Shown piece by piece: positions 17,573 through 27,200 of a stretch of 64,000 nucleotides of DNA. This stretch comes from Streptomyces sp. I05A-00742 (GTDB taxonomy: Bacteria; Actinomycetota; Actinomycetes; Streptomycetales; Streptomycetaceae): the NCBI RefSeq assembly GCF_013055795.1, contig NZ_JABETO010000009.1:153181-217180 (forward strand), read 5' to 3'. Below the pieces are notes generated by a model. The model did no database searches and had not been told where the DNA came from. It worked only from the letters and a program-made list of their open reading frames with translations. Every line of letters starts with the position of its first letter. Position 1 is the stretch's first letter. A program made the position numbers and the translations under genes.

Positions 17573-17587
17573 TTGACAGCCGGTCAA
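17573..17587. promoter_or_regulatory. TTGAC-N5-GTCAA palindrome with -35-like TTGACA
   Basis: TTGACAGCCGGTCAA contains a consensus -35 hexamer TTGACA on the plus strand, 219 bases before the first polyketide gene, within an inverted repeat. No good -10 lies 16-18 bases downstream, so the promoter call is weak. The same palindrome architecture occurs at 12117-12131. Confidence 0.4.
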
Positions 17588-17796
17588 CGGGAATGTCACG
17601 CTGGGGTCCAGCGGCCGATCTGTGTCCGCGTCCGGGGCCCGGTGCTTCCCTCGCACCGATGTGCCCCGCCTTTCTTTCCGGGGCCGGTGACAGCGATTCT
17701 TCGCTCCCGGCCTGCCCCTTTCCAGATTCTTCACCACGTCTTCCCCTGCCCCGGCCGTGGCCCGTCGCCACGCCGCGCACGGGCCAAGGAGACAGC

Positions 17797-19263
17797 ATGG
17801 ATGTTCCGGTGATCGTTGTCGGCGCCGGTCCCGCGGGGCTGTTCCTCGCCGCCGAACTGCGGCTCGGCGGCGTCGACGTCCTCGTCCTCGACGAACTCGA
17901 CCGGCCCTCCGGCCAGTCCCGAGGGCTCGGCTTCACCGCCCGCACGATGGAACTCTTCGACCAGCGCGGGCTGTTGCCCCGCTTCGGAGCCGTGGAGACC
18001 AGCGCGCTCGGGCACTTCGGCGGCCTCCCGCTCGACTACGGCGTGCTCGACGACGCCCACTTCGGCGCGCGGGGGATTCCCCAGGCGCGCACCGAGGCCG
18101 TACTCGGCGCGTGGGCCGCGGAGCTGGGCGCGGAGATCCGGCGCGGCTGGCGGGTCGACCGCCTGGTCAACGGCCCGGACGGAGCCGAGATCGAGGCCGC
18201 GACGCCCACCGGGCGGCGCCGGCTGCGCTGCCGCTACCTGGTCGGATGCGACGGCGGTCGCAGCTTCGTGCGCGGCGCGGCCGGGTTCGACTTCCCCGGC
18301 TCAGCCGCGACCCGGGAGATGTTCCTCGCCGACGTGTCCGGCTGCGCCATCCGGCCCCGGCAGATCGGGGAGCGGCTGCCCGGGGGCATGGTCATGTCCG
18401 CCCCGCTCACCGACGGCGTGGACCGCGTCATCGTCTGCGAACACGGCACCCCGCCCCGGCGGCGCGACGGCCCGCCCGCGTTCGCCGAAGTCGCCGACGC
18501 CTGGCAGCGGTTGACCGGCGAGGACATCCGCGGGGGCACGGCGCACTGGGTCAGCTCGTTCGGCGACGCCACGCACCAGGTCACCGAGTACCGCAGGGAT
18601 TCGGTGCTCCTCGCGGGTGACGCCGCCCACACCCATCTGCCCGCGGGCGGACAGGGGTTGAGCGTCAGCGTGCAGGACTCCATGAACCTCGGCTGGAAGC
18701 TCGCCGCGACCGTCCGCGGCTGGGCGCCGCCGGACCTGCTGGACACGTACCACACGGAGCGCCACCCGGTCGGCTCCCGGCTGCTGACCAACACGCGGGC
18801 CCAGGGCCTGCTCTACCTGAGCGGCGAGGAAGTCCAGCCGCTCCGCGAGGTGTTCGCGGAGCTGATGGAGCTCCCCGAGGCCGGCAGGCACCTGGCCGGG
18901 AGGGTCAGCGGGCTGGACATCCGCTACGACGTCGGCCCCGGCGACCACCCGCTCCTCGGCCGGCGGCTCCCTCCTCGGGAACTCACCGGCGAGCAGGGCG
19001 CGACGAGCACGGCGGAACAGCTCCACCCCGGCCGCGGCGTCCTGTTCGACCTCGCCGACGACCCCGGGCCGCGGCGCGCCGCCGTCCCGTGGGCGGACCG
19101 GATCCGCGTCGTCACCGCGGCGCCGCGCGAGGCCCCCGGGAGCGGCCCGTTCACCGGGACCACCGCCCTGCTGGTGCGGCCCGACGGCCATGTCGTGTGG
19201 ACGGCACCGGGCGGCGGGGACCTGCCCTCCGCCCTGCGGCGCTGGTTCGGACCGGCCCGCTGA
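17797..19263 (+). CDS. FAD-dependent aromatic hydroxylase, angucycline E-type (PgaE-like)
   Basis: A 488-residue flavoprotein monooxygenase acting on the early tetracyclic polyketide with NADPH and O2. GAGPAG at residues 8-13 binds the FAD ADP moiety; GCDGGRS near 150 and LAGDAAHTHLPAGGQG near 270-285 are the other two flavin signatures. A thioredoxin-like C-terminal domain ends ALRRWFGPAR. AAGGAGA precedes the ATG. It is first in the E-F-A-B-C-D-L-M gene order typical of angucycline clusters and is a paralogue of the N-terminal half of the protein at 24268. Confidence 0.9.
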   Translation: MDVPVIVVGAGPAGLFLAAELRLGGVDVLVLDELDRPSGQSRGLGFTARTMELFDQRGLLPRFGAVETSALGHFGGLPLDYGVLDDAHFGARGIPQARTEAVLGAWAAELGAEIRRGWRVDRLVNGPDGAEIEAATPTGRRRLRCRYLVGCDGGRSFVRGAAGFDFPGSAATREMFLADVSGCAIRPRQIGERLPGGMVMSAPLTDGVDRVIVCEHGTPPRRRDGPPAFAEVADAWQRLTGEDIRGGTAHWVSSFGDATHQVTEYRRDSVLLAGDAAHTHLPAGGQGLSVSVQDSMNLGWKLAATVRGWAPPDLLDTYHTERHPVGSRLLTNTRAQGLLYLSGEEVQPLREVFAELMELPEAGRHLAGRVSGLDIRYDVGPGDHPLLGRRLPPRELTGEQGATSTAEQLHPGRGVLFDLADDPGPRRAAVPWADRIRVVTAAPREAPGSGPFTGTTALLVRPDGHVVWTAPGGGDLPSALRRWFGPAR

Positions 19264-19291
19264 ACATCACTTCGGACGTCAGGAGAGACCG

Positions 19292-19618
19292 ATGCACAGT
19301 TCCCTGATCGTGGCGCGGATGGACCCGGCCGCACAGGGCGACGTCTCCCGCATCTTCGGGGAGTTCGACCGTACGGAGCTCCCGGAGGCCATGGGCACGC
19401 GGCGCCGTCAGCTCTTCCGCTACCGGGGCCTCTACTTCCACCTCCAGGACTTCGACTCCGACGACGGCGGCACCGCCATCGAGCGGGCGCGCAGCCACCC
19501 GCTCTTCGTCAAGGTCAGCGACGACCTCAAGCCGTACATCGCGGCGTACGACCCGGCCACCTGGCGGTCGCCGGCCGACGCGCTGGCCACGCGCTTCTAC
19601 CACTGGAGCAGGCCGTGA
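19292..19618 (+). CDS. TcmI-family polyketide cyclase (angucycline F-type)
   Basis: A 108-residue ferredoxin-fold cyclase. The [18 protein letters not shown] segment and the FYHWSR C-terminus are typical of the TcmI/PgaF group, which closes later rings of aromatic polyketides. It lies 28 bases after the oxygenase with an AGGAGA site, and its TGA overlaps the GTG of KS-alpha, so dosage is coupled to the minimal synthase. Confidence 0.9.
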   Translation: MHSSLIVARMDPAAQGDVSRIFGEFDRTELPEAMGTRRRQLFRYRGLYFHLQDFDSDDGGTAIERARSHPLFVKVSDDLKPYIAAYDPATWRSPADALATRFYHWSRP

Positions 19619-20883
19619 CCGGCGATTCCGGGCGCCGCGTCGTCATCACCGGCATCGGGGTCGTGGCCCCCGGGGCCATCGGCACCAAGGACTTCTGGGG
19701 ACTGCTGAGCGCCGGCCGGACCGCGACCAGGGGCATCACCCTGTTCGACCCCGCCGGATACCGGTCCCGGGTGGCCGCCGAGGTCGACTTCGACCCGGCG
19801 GAACACGGGCTGGGCCCGCAGGACGTCCGCCGCATGGACCGGGCCGTGCAGTTCGCGGTCGTCGCCGCGGCCGAGGCGATGGCCGGCAGCGGCCTCGGCC
19901 CCGGGGACCTCGACCCGTACCGGACCGGGGTCACCATCGGCAGCGGCGTGGGCGCGACCATGGCGCTCGACCGCGAGTACCGCGTCGTCAGCGACGGCGG
20001 GCGGCTGGAGACCGTCGACCACACCTACGCGGTCCCGCACCTGTACGACTACTTCGTGCCCAGCTCGTTCGCCGCCGAAGTGGCCTGGGCGGTGGGGGCC
20101 GAGGGGCCGACGGCGGTCGTCTCCACCGGCTGCACCTCCGGGCTCGACTCCGTCGGCTACGCCACCGGGCTGGTACGGGAGGGCAGTGCCGACGTCGTGA
20201 TCGCCGGTGCCGCCGCGGCCCCGATCTCCCCGATCACGGTCGCCTGCTTCGACGCGATCCGCGCCACCACGGTCCGCAACGACGACCCCGAGCACGCCTC
20301 ACGGCCGTTCGACCGCAGCCGCGACGGATTCGTGCTCGGCGAGGGCGCGGCGATCTTCGTCCTGGAGGAGTACGAACGGGCGAAGGCGCGGGGGGCCGTC
20401 GTCCACGCCGAGATCGCCGGGTTCGCCACCCGGAGCAACGCCTACCACATGACGGGCCTGCGCCCCGACGGCCGGGAGATGGCGGAGGCCATCACCACGG
20501 CGCTCCGGGAGGCGCGGATCGGCCCGGAGACCGTCGACTACGTCAACGCGCACGGCTCCGGCACCCGCCAGAACGACCGGCACGAGACGGCGGCGTTCAA
20601 ACGCAGCCTCGGCGAGCACGCCTACCGGACGCCGGTCAGCTCCATCAAGTCGATGATCGGTCACTCGCTCGGCGCGATCGGCTCCCTGGAGATCGCCGCG
20701 TCGGTGCTGGCCATCGGGAACGACGTGGTCCCGCCCACCGCCAACCTGCACGAGGCCGACCCGGAGTGCGACCTCGACTACGTGCCCCTGGAGGCACGTC
20801 AGCACCGGACCGACACCGTCCTGACGGTCGGCAGCGGATTCGGCGGCTTCCAGAGCGCCATGGTGCTGCGGAGCGCGGCATGA
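19615..20883 (+). CDS. Type II PKS ketosynthase alpha (KS-alpha)
   Basis: A 422-residue condensing enzyme that, with the CLF, extends a malonyl-derived poly-beta-keto chain on the ACP. The active-site Cys173 lies in [12 protein letters not shown]313 (NAHGSGT), K345 and H350 (SIKSMIGHS) complete the catalytic set. [10 protein letters not shown] and [10 protein letters not shown] are family signatures. The GTG start overlaps the cyclase stop, and its TGA overlaps the CLF ATG. Confidence 0.97.
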   Translation: MTGDSGRRVVITGIGVVAPGAIGTKDFWGLLSAGRTATRGITLFDPAGYRSRVAAEVDFDPAEHGLGPQDVRRMDRAVQFAVVAAAEAMAGSGLGPGDLDPYRTGVTIGSGVGATMALDREYRVVSDGGRLETVDHTYAVPHLYDYFVPSSFAAEVAWAVGAEGPTAVVSTGCTSGLDSVGYATGLVREGSADVVIAGAAAAPISPITVACFDAIRATTVRNDDPEHASRPFDRSRDGFVLGEGAAIFVLEEYERAKARGAVVHAEIAGFATRSNAYHMTGLRPDGREMAEAITTALREARIGPETVDYVNAHGSGTRQNDRHETAAFKRSLGEHAYRTPVSSIKSMIGHSLGAIGSLEIAASVLAIGNDVVPPTANLHEADPECDLDYVPLEARQHRTDTVLTVGSGFGGFQSAMVLRSAA

Positions 20884-22097
20884 GCGCCACCGCCGTCGTC
20901 ACCGGCATCGGGGTGGCCGCACCCAACGGCCTCGGGACCGAGGCCTATTGGGAGCAGACGCGGCGCGGCGGGAGCGGCATCCGCGAGATCCGCAAGTTCG
21001 ACACCTCGCGCTATCCGGTCAAACTGGCGGGCGAGGTCCCGGACTTCCACGCCGAGGACCACCTGCCGGGGCGGCTACTCCCGCAGACGGACCATATGAC
21101 CCGGCTGGCCCTCGTCGCCGCCGACTGGGCCCTCGCCGACGCCCGGATCGACCCCGGGGAGTGGGACCCGTTCACCATGGGGGTGGTGACCGCCAGTTCC
21201 TCCGGGGGCTTCGAGTTCGGCGAACGCGAACTGCGGAATCTCTGGGCCAAGGGCGGCCGGCACGTCAGCGCCTACCAGTCCTTCGCCTGGTTCTACGCCG
21301 TGAACACCGGCCAGATATCGATCCGGAACGGCATGCGCGGGCCCAGCGGCGTCGTCGTCTCCGACCAGGCGGGCGGGCTCGACGCCCTCGCGCAGGCACG
21401 GCGGCTCGTCCGCAGGGGGACGCGGGTCGTGGTCTCCGGCGGCGTCGACGGGTCGATCTGCTCCTGGGGACTGGTCGCCCAGATGGCGAGCGGACGGCTC
21501 AGCGCCGGCACCGACCGGGACCGCGCCTACCTGCCGTTCGACGCCGCGGCGGCCGGGCACGTGCCGGGCGAGGGCGGCGCGCTGCTCACCCTGGAGGAGG
21601 CGTCCTCGGCACGCGAGCGCGGCGCGCGGGCCTACGGCGAGATCGCCGGGTACGGCTCCACGTTCGACCCGAAACCGTTCAGCGGACGGGAACCGGGGCT
21701 GCGGCGCGCCATCCTGCTGGCCCTGGACGACGCGGGCTGCGCTGCCGCCGACGTCGACGTGGTCTTCGCCGACGCGGCGGCCCTGCCCGAGCTCGACCGC
21801 GTCGAGGCGGACGCCCTGGAGGCCGTGTTCGGCCCCCGCGGGGTGCCGGTCACCGCGCCCAAGACCATGACCGGGCGGCTGCTGTCCGGCGCCGCCTCGC
21901 TGGACGTGGTCACCGCGCTGCTCTCCTTCAGGGACGGGGTCATCCCGCCCACCGTCAACGTCACACCGCTGCCCGGGTACGGCCTCGACCTCGTGGTCGG
22001 CGTGCCGAGGCGCGCGCGCCCCGCCACGGCGCTCGTCGTCGCCCGGGGGTACGGCGGCTTCAACTCCGTCATGGTCGTCCGGCGCGCGGGGGCGTAG
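20880..22097 (+). CDS. Chain-length factor (KS-beta)
   Basis: A 405-residue partner of KS-alpha that forms the KS/CLF heterodimer and sets chain length. The position of the active Cys is Gln163 in [11 protein letters not shown], the defining CLF substitution. The ATG overlaps the KS-alpha stop (ATGA), as is usual for the obligate dimer. I cannot read chain length reliably from residues alone; the cluster context favours a decaketide. Confidence 0.97.
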   Translation: MSATAVVTGIGVAAPNGLGTEAYWEQTRRGGSGIREIRKFDTSRYPVKLAGEVPDFHAEDHLPGRLLPQTDHMTRLALVAADWALADARIDPGEWDPFTMGVVTASSSGGFEFGERELRNLWAKGGRHVSAYQSFAWFYAVNTGQISIRNGMRGPSGVVVSDQAGGLDALAQARRLVRRGTRVVVSGGVDGSICSWGLVAQMASGRLSAGTDRDRAYLPFDAAAAGHVPGEGGALLTLEEASSARERGARAYGEIAGYGSTFDPKPFSGREPGLRRAILLALDDAGCAAADVDVVFADAAALPELDRVEADALEAVFGPRGVPVTAPKTMTGRLLSGAASLDVVTALLSFRDGVIPPTVNVTPLPGYGLDLVVGVPRRARPATALVVARGYGGFNSVMVVRRAGA

Positions 22098-22131
22098 CGG
22101 ACGGTCCGGGCAACGAGAACCGAGGACTCAT

Positions 22132-22422
22132 ATGACCACGCACGCGTTCACCCTGAACGACCTGAAACGGATCCTGCGCGAGGCTGCCGGGGAGCAGGAG
22201 GGGAGCGGCCTCGCCGGCGACATCCGCGACCTCACCTTCGAACAGCTCGGCTACGACTCGCTGGCCCGGCTGGAGGCCGGCGGCCGCATCGAGCGGGCCT
22301 ACGCGGTCGCCCTCGACGAGGACTGCCTCAACGACACCACGACGCTGGGCCAACTGCTCGTGGCGGTCAACGAGCGGATCACCGAGGCCCGCGCGGCCGG
22401 CTCCGGCACCGCCCGGCCATGA
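22132..22422 (+). CDS. Acyl carrier protein
   Basis: A 96-residue carrier. The phosphopantetheine attachment Ser43 lies in LGYDSLARLE. It completes the minimal PKS, 34 bases after the CLF. Length and helix pattern are standard for type II ACPs, with a slightly long, Ala-rich C-terminal tail. Confidence 0.96.
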   Translation: MTTHAFTLNDLKRILREAAGEQEGSGLAGDIRDLTFEQLGYDSLARLEAGGRIERAYAVALDEDCLNDTTTLGQLLVAVNERITEARAAGSGTARP

Positions 22423-22469
22423 CCGACCCGCCCGTCCTACCCGCCTCACCCGTCCTACTGAGGAGGAAC

Positions 22470-23255
22470 ATGTCGTCCCACGACAGGCGTGTCGCCCTCG
22501 TCACCGGAGCCACCTCGGGCATCGGCCTCGCGGTGGCACGGCGACTGGCGGCACAGGAGCACAGCGTGTTCGTCTGCGCGCGCTCGAAGGACACCGTGAA
22601 CACGACCGTCGAGCGGCTGCGGGCCGAGGGCCTCGACGCCGACGGCACCGCCTGCGACGTACGGTCGGGCGACGCGGTCCGCGCGTACGTCCGCGCCGCC
22701 GTCGACCGGTACGGCGCGGTGGACGTCCTGGTGAACAACGCCGGGCGCAGCGGCGGCGGGATCACCGCCGACATCGACGACGAGCTGTGGCACGACGTCA
22801 TCGACACCAACCTCAACAGCGTCTTCCGCGTGACCCGCGAAGTGCTCACCACCGGCGGCATGCGGCACAAGGAACGCGGCCGCATCATCAACATCGCCTC
22901 CACCGCGGGCAAACAGGGCGTGGTGCTCGGAGCGCCCTACTCCGCCTCCAAGCACGGGGTCGTGGGCTTCACCAAGGCCCTCGGCAACGAACTGGCGCCC
23001 ACCGGCATCACGGTCAACGCCGTCTGCCCGGGCTATGTGGAGACGCCGATGGCCCAGCGCGTACGCCAGGGGTACGCCGCCGCGTACGACACCACCGAGG
23101 ACGCGATCCTGGCGAGGTTCCGGGCGAAGATCCCGCTCGGCCGCTACTCGACCCCGGAGGAGGTCGCGGGTCTCGTCGGCTACCTGGCCTCCGACAGCGC
23201 CGCCTCCATCACCGCGCAGGCGATCAACGTCTGCGGCGGCCTCGGCAACTTCTGA
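22470..23255 (+). CDS. C9 polyketide ketoreductase (ActIII-like, D-type)
   Basis: A 261-residue SDR, the same length as the actinorhodin ketoreductase. TGATSGIG (12-19) binds NADPH. The catalytic tetrad falls at N114, S144, Y157 and K161, identical numbering to ActIII. It reduces the C9 keto group of the nascent chain. The frame is open from 22419, overlapping the ACP stop, but I chose 22470 because GAGGAGGAAC stands right before it and the family start MSSHDRR... follows. Confidence 0.95.
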   Translation: MSSHDRRVALVTGATSGIGLAVARRLAAQEHSVFVCARSKDTVNTTVERLRAEGLDADGTACDVRSGDAVRAYVRAAVDRYGAVDVLVNNAGRSGGGITADIDDELWHDVIDTNLNSVFRVTREVLTTGGMRHKERGRIINIASTAGKQGVVLGAPYSASKHGVVGFTKALGNELAPTGITVNAVCPGYVETPMAQRVRQGYAAAYDTTEDAILARFRAKIPLGRYSTPEEVAGLVGYLASDSAASITAQAINVCGGLGNF

Positions 23256-23316
23256 GTGCCGGGACTCCTGAACCGGAACGATCCGGCACCAACCGGCAAC
23301 CGAAAGGAGACCACCC

Positions 23317-24264
23317 ATGACGGAGCCGGGCACCCGCGAGGCCGAACACGAGATCACCGTGGACGCGCCCGCGGCCGACGTCTTCACCCTGCTGGCGGAC
23401 GTGGAGAACTGGCCCCTCCTCTTCCCGCCCACCGTCCACGCCGAACGGGTCGAGCGCGTCGGCGCGTCGGAGCGGATCCGCCTCTGGGCCACCGCCAACG
23501 GCACGGCCAAAACGTGGACGTCGCTCCGCCTGCTCGACCCCTCGCGCCGGCGGATCGAGTTCCGCCAGGAAGTGTCCGCCGCGCCGGTGGCGGCCATGGG
23601 CGGCACGTGGCTGATCGAGCCGCTGTCGCCCGCCCGGTCCCGGGTCCGGCTGTCGCACCACTACCGTGCCGTCGACGACGACCCGGAAGGGCTCGCCTGG
23701 ATCGAGGCGGCCGTGGAGCGCAACAGCGGGTCCGAACTGGCGGCGCTCAAGGACCGCGCGGAGGCCGCCACCGGGACGCCGTCCGGACTCACCCTGTCCT
23801 TCGAGGACTCCGTGCGCATCGACGGCGAGGCCAAGGACGTCTACGACTTCCTCGACCGGGCCGACCGGTGGCCGGACCGGCTGCCGCACGTCGCGCGGAC
23901 CGAGGTCACCGAGGACACCCCCGGACTCCAGCTGCTCCGGATGGACACCCGGGCCCCCGACGGCTCCACGCACACCACCGAGTCCGTGCGCGTGTGCTTC
24001 CCGCACCGCCTGATCGTGTACAAGCAGACCGCGCTGCCCGCCCTGATGACGCTCCACACCGGCCGCTGGCTGCTGGCCGAGGACGTGAGCGGCGTCACCG
24101 CCACCTCGCGGCACACCGTGGTCCTCGCCCCCGGGAACATCACCCGGATCCTGGGCGCGGACGCGGGGATCCCCGAGGCCGGGGCGTACGTCAGGAACGC
24201 CCTGAGCGCCAACAGCCGGGCCACCCTGGACCGCGCCAAGGAGTATGCGGAAGGCCGGCGGTGA
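23317..24264 (+). CDS. Didomain aromatase/cyclase (ActVII/L-type)
   Basis: A 315-residue protein made of two START/Bet v1-like halves (about 5-150 and 160-312), each beginning with a VDAPAADVFTLLADVENWP-like helix-grip segment. It cyclises and aromatises the first ring after C9 reduction. It lies 61 bases after the ketoreductase with AAAGGAGA, and three bases separate its stop from the next ATG. Confidence 0.93.
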   Translation: MTEPGTREAEHEITVDAPAADVFTLLADVENWPLLFPPTVHAERVERVGASERIRLWATANGTAKTWTSLRLLDPSRRRIEFRQEVSAAPVAAMGGTWLIEPLSPARSRVRLSHHYRAVDDDPEGLAWIEAAVERNSGSELAALKDRAEAATGTPSGLTLSFEDSVRIDGEAKDVYDFLDRADRWPDRLPHVARTEVTEDTPGLQLLRMDTRAPDGSTHTTESVRVCFPHRLIVYKQTALPALMTLHTGRWLLAEDVSGVTATSRHTVVLAPGNITRILGADAGIPEAGAYVRNALSANSRATLDRAKEYAEGRR

Positions 24265-24267
24265 ACC

Positions 24268-27200
24268 ATGAACACCCACGCCACCGATGTCGTCGTCGTG
24301 GGCGCCGGGCCCGTCGGCCTGGCGCTCGCCGGGGAACTGCGCCTGGGCGGCGCCGAGGTCACCGTCCTGGAACGGCTGTCCGCGCCCACCGACGAGTCCC
24401 GGGCCTCGACCCTGCACGCCCGCACCATGGAGCTCCTGGACCAGCGCGGCCTGCTGGAGCCCCTGGGCACCCCGCCGCACGAGCCCAGGGGCCACTTCGG
24501 GGGGCTCCCGCTCGACCTGACCGGCCAGCGCTCGCCGTACCCCGGCCAGTGGAAGGTGCCGCAGGCACGCGTCGAGGCCCTGCTCGCCGAGTGGGCCTGC
24601 GCCCTCGGCGCGGACGTCCGGCGCGCCCACGAGGTGTGCGGACTGCGCGAGGCCCCCGAGCACATCGAGATCGAGGCGACGACCCCCGCCGGGCGGACGA
24701 GGCTCACGGCCGCGTACGTCGTCGGCTGCGACGGCGAGCGGAGCACCGTGGCGGAGCTGGCCGGGATCGCCTTCGCCGGCCAGGACGCCCGGCGCGAGCT
24801 CCTGCGCTGCGACCTCACCGGGGCCGCCGTCCGCGACCGCCGCTTCGAGCGGCTGCCCGGCGGACTCGCCGTCGCCGCCACCCGGAACGGCGTCACCCGG
24901 ATCATGTTCCACGAGCACGGCCGGGAGCCCGCGGCCCGGGCGGGGGAGCCGGAGTTCGCCGAGGTGGCCGCGGCCTGGTCACGGCTGACGGGGGAGGACA
25001 TCTCCGGCGCCTCCCCGCTCTGGGTGAACGCCTTCGGCGACGTCAGCCGGCAGGCCGTCCACTACCGGCGGGGCCGGGTGCTGCTGGCCGGGGACGCCGC
25101 CCACCGTCAGCTCCCGGTCGGTGGACAGGCCCTCAACCTCGGCCTCCAGGACGCCGCGAACCTCGGCTGGAAGCTGGCCGCCGAGGTCACCGGTCGCGCC
25201 CCCGCGGGGCTCCTGGACACGTACCACGAGGAGCGCCACCCGGTGGGACGGAGGGCGCTCGCCCACATCCGGGCCCAGACCCTGCTGCTCCTCGGCGGCC
25301 CGGAGGTGGACGCCGTGCGCACGGTCGTCGGCGAACTCCTCGGCCACCGGGCCGTCCGCGACCGGCTGGCCGGCCGGGCCGGCGGCCTGGACGTCCGGTA
25401 CGGCCCCGACGGCGGACACCCGCTCCTCGGGACGCGGCTCACCCCCGCCGACGTGGCGCGGGCGACCGGGACCACCGGCGCCGCGGCGCCGCTCCGCGCG
25501 GGCCGGGGCGTGCTCCTCGACCTCTCCGGCGACGCGGGGCGGCGGACCGCCCTGGAGGCACTCGTCGCCGGGTGGGCCGACCGGGTGGAGGTCGTCGCCG
25601 CGGCCGCCCCTCCCGAGGAGGAGCCGGGCGCGGAGACCGTGCTGCTGCGCCCGGACGGTCACGTGGGCTGGGCGGGGGACCGCACGGCGGATCCCCGCCC
25701 CGGCCTGGAGCGGTGGTTCGGCGGAGCCGGGCGGGCCACGGCGCGGAAGGCGCGGAAGGCACGGAAAGGCGATGTCGACGACGACAGGAGAGGCGGGGCG
25801 ATGCCCAGCAAGATCAAGGAACCCGGCCGGCCGGCACAGCCCGGTCCGGTGCACCACTGCGACGTCGTGATCCTCGGATCCGGCCTCGCGGGCTCGGTCA
25901 GCGGCGCGATCCTCGCCCGGCAGGGAGCGCGCGTGGTGCTCGTCGACGCGTCGCAGCACCCGCGGTTCGCCATCGGGGAGTCGATGACGCCCCAGCTGGT
26001 CGAGTGGCTGCACATCCTCAAGTCCCGGTTCGATGTACCGGAGTTGGGACATCTGCTGAACACCCGCGCGGTGCACCGCGGTATCGGACCGCGGCACGGC
26101 AGGAAGCAGAGCTTCGGCTTTGTCCACCACGAACCGGGCGCGGAACCGGATCCGGAGGAGGCGACGATGTTCGTCATCCCCAGGATCCTCACCGAGGCCA
26201 GCCACCTCTTCCGGCAGGAGACGGACCAGCACTACTTCAACGTCGCCGCCAAGTACGGCTGCGTCACCCGGCAGAACTGGCGGGCCCGGGACCTGGACTT
26301 CGACGACGACGGGGTCACCGTCACCGGCCAGAACGGCGAGGTGTTCCGGGCCCGGTACCTGATCGACGCGAGCGGCTTCCGCTCACCGCTGGCCGAGAAG
26401 TTCGGCCTCCGGGACGACCCCTGCCGTTTCCGGCACCACTCGCGGTCGCTGTTCACGCACTACATCGGTGTCAAGCCGTTCGACGACGTCTCCCACCACC
26501 CGCGCAGCCTGCGCCCCCCGGCCTCCTGGCACGGCGGCACGCTGCACCACATGATCGAGCGCGGCTGGTTCTGGATCATCCCCTTCGACAACGTCGAGGG
26601 CTCCACCAACCCCATGTGCAGCGTGGGGCTGACCATCGACCCGCGCCGCTACCCCAAGCCGACGGACATGACGCCCGAGGAGGAGTTCACCTCCTTCCTG
26701 GACCGCTATCCCGCCGTCCGGCGCCAGTTCGTGGGGGCCAAGCGGGTCCGCGAATGGGTGTCGACCGACCGGCTCCAGTACTCGTCGAAGAAGTCGATCG
26801 GCCACCGCTGGTGCCTGATGTCCCACGCGGCCGGCTTCATCGACCCGCTGTTCTCCCGCGGCCTGTCCAACACCTTCGAGGTCGTCTACTCGCTGTGCAC
26901 CCGCATCGTGGACGCGCTGCGCGACGACGACTGGTCGGAGGAGCGCTTCGCATACGTCGAACAGTTGGAGAGCGGCCTCCTGCGGCACAACGACGAGCTC
27001 GTCAACAGCGCGTTCATCTCCTTCGAGCACTTCCGGCTGTGGAACGCGGTCTTCCGGGTGTGGGGCGGCTGGCTCACCCCGGGCGCGATGCGCCTCTACG
27101 ACGCCCGCGCCCGGTACGAGGCGGACGGCGACGAGCGGCACCTGCGCCGCCTGGAGCGGGTCGCCGACCCCGGACTGTGGTGGCCGGAACCGGAGTTCAA

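Larger units (their letters stand above)
17059..17796. other. 738-base divergent intergenic region before the polyketide cluster
   Basis: No frame here shows convincing Streptomyces codon bias. The part from about 17160 to 17590 is markedly less GC-rich than the surrounding genes. It holds an inverted repeat at 17263-17287 and a TTGAC-N5-GTCAA element at 17573-17587. The last 200 bases form the leader of the first biosynthetic gene. It is the obvious control region for both the HTH/Cys-rich pair and the polyketide operon. Confidence 0.6.

Noticed and set aside
17593..17796. Upstream extension of the first oxygenase frame
   Set aside because: No homology, and the ATG at 17797 with AAGGAGA begins exactly at the FAD-binding strand.
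17055..17945. 296-codon minus-strand frame across the intergenic region
   Set aside because: Arg/Ser/Pro-rich, mixed codon bias, overlaps the oxygenase start and crosses the AT-richer control region.
25772..25870. ATG with a good ribosome site (GGAAAGG) inside the fusion linker
   Set aside because: Different frame from the halogenase and stops after 32 codons; only the ATG at 25801 is in frame.
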